This document shows positions 57,613 to 64,000 of a stretch of DNA of 64,000 bases, piece by piece. A program made the translations under genes and the position numbers. Position 1 is the first letter of the stretch; each line of letters opens with the position of its first letter. Under the pieces are notes generated by a model. The model was not told the origin of the DNA. It saw only the letters and a program-made list of their open reading frames with translations, and ran no database searches. The stretch comes from Cryobacterium psychrotolerans (GTDB taxonomy: Bacteria > Actinomycetota > Actinomycetes > Actinomycetales > Microbacteriaceae). The DNA is taken from the NCBI RefSeq assembly GCF_900101115.1, contig NZ_FNFU01000004.1:157392-221391 (forward strand), read 5' to 3'.

Positions 57613-58607
57613 TTCGCCTTCCCCAATGCCAGGTCGGGGGCATCGCCCTCGGCGGCCCTGTCGGCCATGTGCCCGGTGAGCTTGAGGAACACGTCGTCGA
57701 GGGTCGGCCGGCGCATGCCGGCGTCGTGCAGGCCGATTCCCGCCGCGCCGAGGTCCGCCAGCACGTGCTGGAGGGCCCAGGGCCCGTCTCCCACGGCGAC
57801 CTCGATCCCCCGGCCGTCGCCGGACACCGTGGGCTCGCCCTCGCCGTACCGGCCCAGGACCTCCCGGGCGGCGGGACCGTGGCCCGCGTCGATGAGCGCG
57901 ACCACGACCCGGTGACCTCCGATCTGCGCCTTGAGCTGGTCGGAGGTTCCCTCCGCGATCACGCGGCCGTCGTCGATGACGGCGATGTCGTCGGCGAGCT
58001 GGTCGGCCTCCTCCAGGTACTGCGTGGTCAGGAGCACGGTCGTGCCGTCCGTGACCAACTGCTTGATCACGCCCCAGAGGGCGAGCCGGCTGCGGGGGTC
58101 CAGCCCCGTCGTCGGCTCGTCGAGGAAGAGGATCTTCGGGTTGATGACGAGCGCGCCGGCGAGGTCGATTCGTCGCCGCATCCCGCCGGAGAAGCCCTTC
58201 ACCGGCCGGTTGCCCGCCTCCGTCAGGTCGAAGAGGTCGATCAACTCATGGGCGCGACGTTTCGCCGCGGTTCCGCCCAGGTGGTAGAGCCGACCGACCA
58301 TCACGAGGTTTTCGAAGCCGGTGAGGTTCTCGTCGACGGCCGCATACTGGCCGGAGACCCCGATGACCCGGCGTACGGCCTTCGGGTCCTGGACGACATC
58401 GATCCCGTCGACGATCGCCCGGCCGGAATCCGGCCGGATCAGGGTCGTGAGCATCTTGACGACGGTGGTCTTGCCGGCGCCGTTCGGACCGAGCAATGCC
58501 TTGACGGTTCCCCGCGGAACGGCGAGATCGAGGCCGGCCAGCGCGTGCACCGGCCCGCTCTTCGATTTATACGTTTTGGTCAGGCCGGTGGCCTCGATGA
58601 TGCTCAT
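57609..58607 (-). CDS. ABC exporter ATPase (DrrA-like)
   Basis: 332 residues. Walker A LLGPNGAGKTTVVKMLTTLI, signature VKGFSGGMRRRIDLAGALVI, Walker B KILFLDEPTTGLDPRSRLAL, H-loop TTVLLTTQYLEEADQLADDI. The C-terminal ~100 residues resemble the DrrA extension (GDGPWALQHVLADLGAAGIG, TLDDVFLKLTGHMADRAAEG). First gene of the pair; an ungated promoter is not obvious in the spacer upstream. Confidence 0.93.
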   Translation of the reverse strand: MSIIEATGLTKTYKSKSGPVHALAGLDLAVPRGTVKALLGPNGAGKTTVVKMLTTLIRPDSGRAIVDGIDVVQDPKAVRRVIGVSGQYAAVDENLTGFENLVMVGRLYHLGGTAAKRRAHELIDLFDLTEAGNRPVKGFSGGMRRRIDLAGALVINPKILFLDEPTTGLDPRSRLALWGVIKQLVTDGTTVLLTTQYLEEADQLADDIAVIDDGRVIAEGTSDQLKAQIGGHRVVVALIDAGHGPAAREVLGRYGEGEPTVSGDGRGIEVAVGDGPWALQHVLADLGAAGIGLHDAGMRRPTLDDVFLKLTGHMADRAAEGDAPDLALGKAK

Positions 58608-58690
58608 TCGAATGTTCCCTGCGTGTGGGGTTCCGGGTGCGTACAGGCGAGTACTGAGTCAACGCTAATACGGCTCGTGGCCCGAGGCTA

Positions 58691-59206
58691 CTAGCGCTCG
58701 AGGCTCGCTCGCGACGTGGTGACCAGCGCGTGCAGCTCGGCGTCCCCGGACTCCGTGCGAGCGGCTCCGAGCGGGAGCGAGACGGCCAGGTCGCGCGCGA
58801 AGAAGAGGGTGAGCCGGATACTGCCCGGCCAGGCGGTTGTCTGGTCGAAGGCATCGTGGTCGCAGGAGAGGCGCATCGACGTGAGCGACGAACGCGACAG
58901 CGCCGTGACCGATGGCTCGGCCCGGTCGCCGCTCTCCGTGCCCTGGGTGCCGGTTACCGTCGCCCGAACGTACAGTTTGTTGGTGAAGAGCACCGCGTTG
59001 AGCGAGAAGGCGCTCCCCTCAAGCAGGTACGAGGCCGAGAGATAGAGCACGTGGGCGTTGCCGGTCGCGAGGATGAGCGACGACAGCAGGCGTCCGTACC
59101 AACCGGGAACCACGGCGGCGAAGACGCTTGCGAGTTCGGCTTCCCTGCGCAGCCGCTGATCGAGCTCTCCGACCAGGGTCAACTGCTGTTCATTCGAAAG
59201 TCCCAC
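58691..59206 (-). CDS. Hypothetical protein
   Basis: 171 residues from a GTG at 59206, preferred because GGAGG lies five bases upstream. No family recognised. Mostly beta-rich and hydrophilic (LEGSAFSLNAVLFTNKLYVR, ATVTGTQGTESGDRAEPSVT), Arg/Ser/Thr rich, no membrane helix. Minus strand, in a spacer region before the ABC pair; its function cannot be inferred from neighbours. Confidence 0.7.
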   Translation of the reverse strand: MGLSNEQQLTLVGELDQRLRREAELASVFAAVVPGWYGRLLSSLILATGNAHVLYLSASYLLEGSAFSLNAVLFTNKLYVRATVTGTQGTESGDRAEPSVTALSRSSLTSMRLSCDHDAFDQTTAWPGSIRLTLFFARDLAVSLPLGAARTESGDAELHALVTTSRASLER

Positions 59207-59289
59207 GCCAGCCTCCCTCACCTGTGAGGATAGCGCCGAACCCCCGCGTTCGGCAGGGCAGGCACGGATTCGTCCATCTGTAAAGGGGG

Positions 59290-59318
59290 TGGAGTGTAGT
59301 GCCAGGCCCAGTTATATT
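59290..59318 (+). promoter_or_regulatory. Possible promoter of the zinc-ribbon ORF
   Basis: TGGAGT (59290-59295) and TATATT (59313-59318) are 17 bases apart. An alternative TTGACA lies at 59320 but has no -10 at the right spacing. Weak by-eye call. Confidence 0.3.
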
Positions 59319-59380
59319 TTTGACATCAGGCGCGTGTCGCGTCAGGAAAACCGGTCGCAACGAAACGAGGAAACGACGTC

Positions 59381-59560
59381 ATGAGGATAACCTGCCCGTA
59401 CTGCCACTCCCAGGCCAACCTCACGCCGAACCCCGCCCACGCCGACCGGATCTCCTTGCCGCTGTACCTGCTCGCGTGCTCCGGATGCGATCGCACCTCA
59501 GTACGTCGCGACCCCGTGCGTCGCGACCCCGTGCGACTGCCGCGCGTCGCCTTCAGCTGA
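59381..59560 (+). CDS. Small zinc-ribbon-like protein
   Basis: 59 residues: MRITCPYCHSQANLTPNPAH, then ADRISLPLYLLACSGCDRTS and a basic tail with a tandem RRDPV repeat. Cys5-Pro-Tyr-Cys8 and Cys33-Ser-Gly-Cys36 form a clear zinc-ribbon pair. AGGA lies ~11 bases upstream. The tail results from an exact tandem duplication of 15 bases (near 59503-59533). Function unknown; similar ribbons occur in small DNA/RNA-binding proteins. Confidence 0.65.
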   Translation: MRITCPYCHSQANLTPNPAHADRISLPLYLLACSGCDRTSVRRDPVRRDPVRLPRVAFS

Positions 59561-59619
59561 CCGAAGCGCGCTGACCCAGCGCTGACCCAGCGGTGACCGG
59601 CGCGGCCCGGGGGTTGCGG

Positions 59620-61035
59620 CTACAGCCCCTCGGCGATCGCGGCCGTGGCCCGGAGCCACGCCTCGCGGGTCTGCGGGGCCAGCGCCTCGATGTTCAGCGG
59701 CCCTCCCGCGACCAGGGACGGGTCGTAGGGGACATCGAGCACCGTGCGGGTCAGCTGCTGGAAGTGATCGTGCAGGCGGCGAGACAGCTTGTTGTCGACG
59801 CGCTTCGCCGGCGAAGCCAGCAGCGTGACGGCCTGGGCCACCTTGTCCGCGTGGCCCTTCTGCCGGAGCCCGTCGAGCAGCGAGGCCGCGCCGTAGCCGG
59901 TGTCCTCGCGGATGGTGGACACGACGACGAGTTGGTCGGCCGTCTCGACGGCCGCCTCCCAGTTGGACGCGCGCATGTTGTTGCCGGTGTCGATGACCAG
60001 GATGCGATAGAAGCGGCTGAGCGTGGAATGGAGCTTGCGGAAGGCGACATCGTCGATACTGGCCGCGCCGGCCGGATCCTGGTCCGAGGCCAGGGCGTCG
60101 AACCGGGAGTCCCCCTGGTTGCGCACGTACCGGTCCACGTCGGCCACGCTCACCGTGCGGTCGCCGTCCAGGCGGTCGAGATCCCGGAGCAGATCGACGG
60201 CGGTGTTGTTGTGGGCGGCGCCCTGCGCCCGCACGCCGAGCGTGCCCATGGTCTCGTTGTTGTCCCAGGCGAGCGTGTAGCCGCCGCGGTGGATGCCGAA
60301 GGTCGCCGCGATCAGCAGCGTCGCCGTGGTCTTGTGGGCTCCGCCCTTGGGGTTGAGCACCACGATCGTGCGGGGGCCGCTGAGCCCGCGCTGGACCGCT
60401 GCGATGGCGGCACGGTGTGTGACCTCGATCCGGCTGGGGGAAGGAGAGACGCGCCCGCCGGTCATCCGGCTCACCGTCCCCTGCCAGCCCCGCTCTGCGG
60501 GGCCCGCGGTTTCTTGAGGCCTGGACTTGAGGAAGTCGGCGAGATCGGGTGTCGTGGAGCCGGACGTCGGCAGTGAAACGGGCGGCATGCGCCTCTCCGT
60601 TGGCTTGGTGATGGGAGCAGCGGCCACGGCGGCCACGGGGGCGGCAGTTACCGCCGCGAGGATCGAGAGAATGGGGTCGGCAACCGGTGCCGCTTCGGGC
60701 TCGGGCTCGGCCTCCAGCTCGGGCTCCAGCTCGGGGAGCGCGTCCGCGAGCGTCGACCGACGCTCGGAGGCGGGGACGAAATCCCCGTCCGACTCGACGC
60801 GACCGTCCGGGTACACGATCAGCGGCGACTGGCCCTGCGAGTCTTCGGCCACGAGCCGCACCGGCCCGCCGATCCTGATCGCCGCGCTGGTGACCCGAGC
60901 GATGATTTCCTCGCGCACGCCGGCTTCGTCGGGCGCGGCCACCAGCTGGCGCACGCCGTCGATGGTCACCTCGCCGGTGGAGTCATCCCCCACGAATGCA
61001 ATGATGCGGGGGAGGAGCGGTGTGTGCTGTGTCAT
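59620..61035 (-). CDS. MinD/ParA-like ATPase with long N-terminal region
   Basis: 471 residues. The C-terminal ~270 residues are a MinD-type ATPase: deviant Walker A VVLNPKGGAHKTTATLLIAA (KGGxxKT), then GYTLAWDNNETMGTLG and the hydrophobic DxG-type RILVIDTGNNMRASNWEAAV, LVVVSTIREDTGYGAASLLD. The first ~190 residues include a small domain (residues 1-80) and an Ala/Pro/Glu linker. Related proteins accompany ESX/secretion or pilus systems in actinobacteria, but no partner is adjacent here; role inferred only. Confidence 0.8.
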   Translation of the reverse strand: MTQHTPLLPRIIAFVGDDSTGEVTIDGVRQLVAAPDEAGVREEIIARVTSAAIRIGGPVRLVAEDSQGQSPLIVYPDGRVESDGDFVPASERRSTLADALPELEPELEAEPEPEAAPVADPILSILAAVTAAPVAAVAAAPITKPTERRMPPVSLPTSGSTTPDLADFLKSRPQETAGPAERGWQGTVSRMTGGRVSPSPSRIEVTHRAAIAAVQRGLSGPRTIVVLNPKGGAHKTTATLLIAATFGIHRGGYTLAWDNNETMGTLGVRAQGAAHNNTAVDLLRDLDRLDGDRTVSVADVDRYVRNQGDSRFDALASDQDPAGAASIDDVAFRKLHSTLSRFYRILVIDTGNNMRASNWEAAVETADQLVVVSTIREDTGYGAASLLDGLRQKGHADKVAQAVTLLASPAKRVDNKLSRRLHDHFQQLTRTVLDVPYDPSLVAGGPLNIEALAPQTREAWLRATAAIAEGL

Positions 61036-61149
61036 GGTGCTCTTTCTCCTATCCCGGGCCGTGCCTCTGCAGTTTATGGCCAGACGGCCCCCGTTCGGGC
61101 ATCCGGGCCACTCGTTGCTCGGGCGAATGTCCCGGTGAACCGTGCCGGG

Positions 61150-61491
61150 CTAGCCCATCCCGGGGATTTGGAGCCAGCCGGCCGAGGTCAGCACGACCAC
61201 CGTGTTCACGACCAGTGCGATGATGACCAGGGTCGGTGCGCCCTTGCGTCCGCGGCCCGGCAGCACGAGCAGCAGCACGAGAACGGCCTCGAGGGCCAGG
61301 GCGAAGAAGAAGGTGGTGAACGGGGCCGGCAGGGCGGTGAAGGCCGAGACCAGCATCAGGGCCGCGACGGCGACTTCCGCGATGGCCAGGATCGAGTTGT
61401 TGCGCGAGCCGCGCAAACGGATGATTCCGTCCGCGAGCGCGAGGGCTGCGGCCAGGACGGTGACGATGATGAGCCAGGACAGGGTGATCAT
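61150..61491 (-). CDS. Small four-helix membrane protein
   Basis: 113 residues with four hydrophobic segments (LSWLIIVTVLAAALALADGI, SILAIAEVAVAALMLVSAFT, TFFFALALEAVLVLLLVLPG, TLVIIALVVNTVVVLTSAGW). No charged catalytic motif. Not recognised. Separated from the MinD-like gene by 114 bases in the same direction. Confidence 0.7.
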   Translation of the reverse strand: MITLSWLIIVTVLAAALALADGIIRLRGSRNNSILAIAEVAVAALMLVSAFTALPAPFTTFFFALALEAVLVLLLVLPGRGRKGAPTLVIIALVVNTVVVLTSAGWLQIPGMG

Positions 61492-61558
61492 TCTTCTGCT
61501 TTCGGAAAGGTTCGGTGCGGGTGCCGAGCGCGTCGCCGCGTCCCAAGGCTACCCGCCG

Positions 61559-62782
61559 TCAGGAAAACGCCGAGATTCCGGTGACGGCCCGGCCGACGAG
61601 GAGCGCGTTGATCTCGTAGCTGCCCTCGTAGGAGTAGATCGCCTCGGCGTCGGCGAAGATCTTGGCCATCTCGAAGTCGGTGCTGATGCCGTTGCCACCG
61701 AGGATGCCCCGGCCGAGTGCCACCGTTTCGCGCATGAGCGACGTGCAGGATGCCTTCGCGAGCGCCGCCTGATCCATGCTCAGGCTGCCCGATTCCTGGA
61801 GCCGCGCAAGCTGGATCATCAGCGACAGGGACAGGGTGGCGTTGCCGATCATCCGTGTCAGTTGCTCCTGGATCAGCTGGAACGAGGCGATCGGCTTGCC
61901 GAACTGCCGCCGGTCGAGGGCGTAGGCGCGCGCGACGTCGAACGCAGCGAACTGCTGGCCGACCGATTGCCAGGCGACCCACACACGTGAGTTGCGCAGC
62001 AGCTGGTTCGTGTCCCGGAAGCTGCTGGTGCCCGGCAGCCAGTTCTCGAGGGGGATCCGCACGTCCCGGAGGGTCAGGTCCGCGTTCTGAACAATGCGCA
62101 CGGCGATCTTGTTCTCGATCGTGGACGCGGAAAACCCGGCCCGCCCCTTCTCGACGATGAAGCCCTTGATCTGCTGGTCGGCCGTGTCACGGGCCCAGAC
62201 GAGCACGTAGTCGGCCATGGCGCCGTTGCCGATCCACCGCTTCTGCCCGTTCAGCACCCATTCGTCACCGTCGCGGGTCGCGGTGGTCTGCATGTCCCGC
62301 GAGATGTCGGACCCGTGCCCGGGTTCCGTCAGGGCGAAGGCGCCGATGGTCTTCAGCGCGAGGAGGTCGGGAAGGAGCCGGGCCCGCTGGTCATCAGAGC
62401 CGAGCGTTTCGATCGCGGTCGCGAACAACTCGTGATGCACGCCGAAAAACGTCGAGATCGACGTGTCCGCCCGCGCGAGCTCCATCTGGAGGAGCCCGGA
62501 CAGGAGGGGGCTCGTGCCCCCGGCGCCGACCCCGCTGAGGTTCTGGCTCGCCAGCTTCGGCAGGATCGCGAAGGGGAACTCTGCGCGGTTCCAGTGCTCC
62601 ACCGCGATCGGACGCACCTCGGCCTGGAAGAACGCCCGGGCCGCGGCGAGCCGTCGGCGTTCGGCATCCGAGAGCAGCTGATCGATGAAGAGCAGGTCGG
62701 CATCGGGGTAGGGCGGCTGGTCCGGGGCCGTCGGGCCCGTCTGGGTGGCCGGCGCGGCCGGGTTCTCTGCCGTGATCGTCAC
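61559..62782 (-). CDS. Acyl-CoA dehydrogenase (glutaryl-CoA-dehydrogenase-like)
   Basis: FAD enzyme of fatty-acid or amino-acid catabolism. 407 residues from a GTG at 62782, favoured because GAGG stands six bases upstream; an ATG at 62806 is possible. FAD/substrate motifs ALTEPGHGSDISRDMQTTAT and GILGGNGISTDFEMAK, and the catalytic base region YSYEGSYEINALLVGRAVTG (Glu), as in glutaryl-CoA dehydrogenase. Divergent from a TetR gene that very likely regulates it. Confidence 0.9.
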   Translation of the reverse strand: MTITAENPAAPATQTGPTAPDQPPYPDADLLFIDQLLSDAERRRLAAARAFFQAEVRPIAVEHWNRAEFPFAILPKLASQNLSGVGAGGTSPLLSGLLQMELARADTSISTFFGVHHELFATAIETLGSDDQRARLLPDLLALKTIGAFALTEPGHGSDISRDMQTTATRDGDEWVLNGQKRWIGNGAMADYVLVWARDTADQQIKGFIVEKGRAGFSASTIENKIAVRIVQNADLTLRDVRIPLENWLPGTSSFRDTNQLLRNSRVWVAWQSVGQQFAAFDVARAYALDRRQFGKPIASFQLIQEQLTRMIGNATLSLSLMIQLARLQESGSLSMDQAALAKASCTSLMRETVALGRGILGGNGISTDFEMAKIFADAEAIYSYEGSYEINALLVGRAVTGISAFS

Positions 62783-62801
62783 TGTGTGCCTCGCGTTCGT
62801 T

Positions 62802-62840
62802 CGCATCGTCAATGATACGATTTCGAGTACGAGCGTACAC
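62802..62840. promoter_or_regulatory. Divergent promoter/operator between acyl-CoA dehydrogenase and tetR genes
   Basis: GTACGAGCGTAC (62827-62838) is a palindrome with GTAC half-sites and the neighbouring TCGTnnnnnnnACGA pair (62807-62821) forms another. TATCAT (minus) and TACGAT (plus) read as -10-like boxes in the same 30 bases, so the two genes probably share an overlapping control region bound by the TetR product. Confidence 0.5.
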
Positions 62841-62909
62841 TGGAATCTACAAGCTTCGGAATTCACAAGCTGGAGTCCGCCCGCCGACCTGGACGAGAGT
62901 GAGACGACC

Positions 62910-63506
62910 GTGACCACCACCCCCCTCGGCAGCCCGCGGCGACGCTGGTCGGCCCGGCAGGACGAGCTCTTCGGCCAGCTCGTGGAACTGTTCCTGCGGG
63001 AAGGCTTCTCGGGCATCACCCTCGGCGAGGCGGCGAATCGGCTGCACTGTTCGAAGACGACGATCTACTCGCTGGCGAGCAGCCGCGAGCAGTTGGTCCG
63101 CACGGCGGTCGTGCATTTCTTCAAGGGCGCCGCGGACCGGGTCGAGCAGAAGCTGTCGGCCGCTGCGGATCCGGCCGATCGGATCGCCGTCTACCTGAGG
63201 GCGGTCGGCGACGAGCTGCGTCCGGCATCCGCCGCCTTCGTCGACGATGTCGCGGCCTTCCCGCCGGCGAACGAAATCTACGAACGCAACACCCAGATCG
63301 CCGCGGACCGGGTGCGGGAACTCATCTCCGCGGGGGTCGACCACGGCTCGTTCCGCCCGGTTCCCGCCGCGTTCATCGCCGAAGCGGTGACGGCCGTCAT
63401 GGTGCGCATCCAGCAACGCCAGATCGCCGACACCACGGGCCTCACCGACGCCGAGGCGTACGACGAGCTGGCCACCCTGATCGTGCAGGGCATCCGACTT
63501 CCCTAA
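62910..63506 (+). CDS. TetR-family regulator
   Basis: 198 residues from a GTG at 62910; the longer upstream frame lies in the operator region. The N-terminal HTH is LVELFLREGFSGITLGEAAN with RLHCSKTTIYSLASSREQLV (recognition helix). The C-terminal ligand domain is ordinary (YLRAVGDELRPASAAFVDDV). It should repress the divergent acyl-CoA dehydrogenase and be relieved by an acyl-CoA ligand; this is inferred from arrangement. A short hairpin (63504-63517) overlaps the stop. Confidence 0.88.
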   Translation: MTTTPLGSPRRRWSARQDELFGQLVELFLREGFSGITLGEAANRLHCSKTTIYSLASSREQLVRTAVVHFFKGAADRVEQKLSAAADPADRIAVYLRAVGDELRPASAAFVDDVAAFPPANEIYERNTQIAADRVRELISAGVDHGSFRPVPAAFIAEAVTAVMVRIQQRQIADTTGLTDAEAYDELATLIVQGIRLP

Positions 63507-63532
63507 GCCTGGGCTTAGTTCAGCCAACATCT

Positions 63533-63594
63533 GGTTCGGCTAGCACCGGGTCCGGCTGACACTCAGTCCGGCTGGCGCCTAGTCCGATTGGGCC
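63533..63594. repeat. Degenerate 16-17-bp tandem repeat
   Basis: Units GGTTCGGCTAGCACC, GGTCCGGCTGACACTCA, GTCCGGCTGGCGCCTA and a partial GTCCGATTGGG follow each other at a period of 16-17 bases. The last unit overlaps the HNH gene's stop codon (63579), so the repeat forms the 3' flank of that gene. Confidence 0.65.
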
Positions 63595-64000
63595 AGGCGG
63601 AGATCGAGTGCATCCGCGATCCTTGTGCGGGAGGTGGTGACGTAGCGCCATTTGCCGCCGCCGGGGTCGAGCCAGGGTGGCGCCTTGAGCTGGGGAACGC
63701 CTCTCAGCATGCGGATCTTCCAGCCGGAGGTCTCGATCGTTCGATGATGGAACCAACAGAGAAGCACCCCGTTATCGGTGTGGGTATCGCCGCCGAAGGC
63801 GTCCGGGATGACGTGGTGGATCTCGCTCCAGCTGGCCGGGATCTGACAGCCGGGGATGATGCAGCCACCGTCCCGGGCGGAGATCGCCCGGCGCTGCTCC
63901 CGATTGAAGCAACGGTCGGGCACACCGAGCGAGCAGATCGCGTTTTCGTCGCCGAAGACAACGGGCTGGATGCCGCCGGTGCAGACCTTCTGCTTCACGG
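63579..64000 (-). CDS. HNH endonuclease, DUF222-type (partial, N-terminal part beyond window)
   Basis: Only the C-terminal ~140 residues are present; the frame is open to the window end. The HNH nuclease motif is clear: RDGGCIIPGCQIPASWSEIH then HVIPDAFGGDTHTDNGVLLC and WFHHRTIE (Cys and His ligands plus the catalytic His-Asn-His set). Full-length relatives are ~450 residues with a DUF222 domain and occur in many copies per actinobacterial genome, often linked to introns, prophage or inteins. Confidence 0.9.
   Translation of the reverse strand, partial: VKQKVCTGGIQPVVFGDENAICSLGVPDRCFNREQRRAISARDGGCIIPGCQIPASWSEIHHVIPDAFGGDTHTDNGVLLCWFHHRTIETSGWKIRMLRGVPQLKAPPWLDPGGGKWRYVTTSRTRIADALDLRLAQSD

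Overview
The window is high-GC DNA with the gene order of an actinobacterium, most likely order Micrococcales, family Microbacteriaceae. This is inferred from the protein sequences, the GTG/TTG starts, the -35/-10 boxes of TTGACC/TAGTAT type, and an actinobacterial str - S10 - spc - alpha ribosomal block transcribed as one direction. Genus cannot be fixed from the sequence alone.

Layout. (1) 1-15.4 kb, minus strand: the S10, spc and alpha ribosomal operons, rpsJ to rpoA (rpoA is cut by the window start), including secY, adk, map and infA. S14 (rpsN) is missing from its usual slot between rplE and rpsH. (2) 15.4-17.0 kb: a small accessory island between tuf and rpsJ, holding an AbiEi-like/DUF559-like protein and a small antitoxin-like protein, each followed by a copy of the same GC-rich repeat. 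(3) 17-21.8 kb: the str operon rpsL-rpsG-fusA-tuf with a clear promoter, a structured leader and a strong terminator. (4) 21.8-24 kb: three hypothetical or membrane proteins. (5) 24-35 kb, minus strand: a complete type IV pilus cluster pilB-pilT-pilC-pilA-minor pilins-solenoid protein-pilD-pilM-pilN-pilO, with a rho-independent terminator directly after pilA that should set a high ratio of major to minor pilins. (6) 36-43.7 kb: rpoB-rpoC with a well-formed promoter and terminator. (7) 43.8-64 kb: mixed single genes and small operons on both strands: spermidine-synthase-like protein, TPR protein, PQQ-type sugar dehydrogenase, SprT-like protein, ComB-like protein, EVE protein, SRPBCC-like and DUF1684 proteins, a DEAD-box helicase with a long leader, tandem acetyltransferases, an esterase, a DUF5997/LysR-effector pair, a DrrAB-type ABC exporter, a MinD-like ATPase, an acyl-CoA dehydrogenase with divergent TetR regulator, and the end of an HNH (DUF222-type) endonuclease.

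The first two thirds is core information-processing machinery whose genes work together (ribosome, translation factors, RNA polymerase, Sec channel). The most interesting non-core material is the pilus cluster with a beta-solenoid, pilin-like surface protein; the families of long intergenic palindromes, most of them just behind stop codons; the structured leaders of the S10, str and helicase transcripts; and the pair of a DUF5997 protein with a LysR effector domain that has lost its DNA-binding domain and gained a histone-like basic tail. No tRNA, rRNA, CRISPR array, insertion sequence or prophage was seen.
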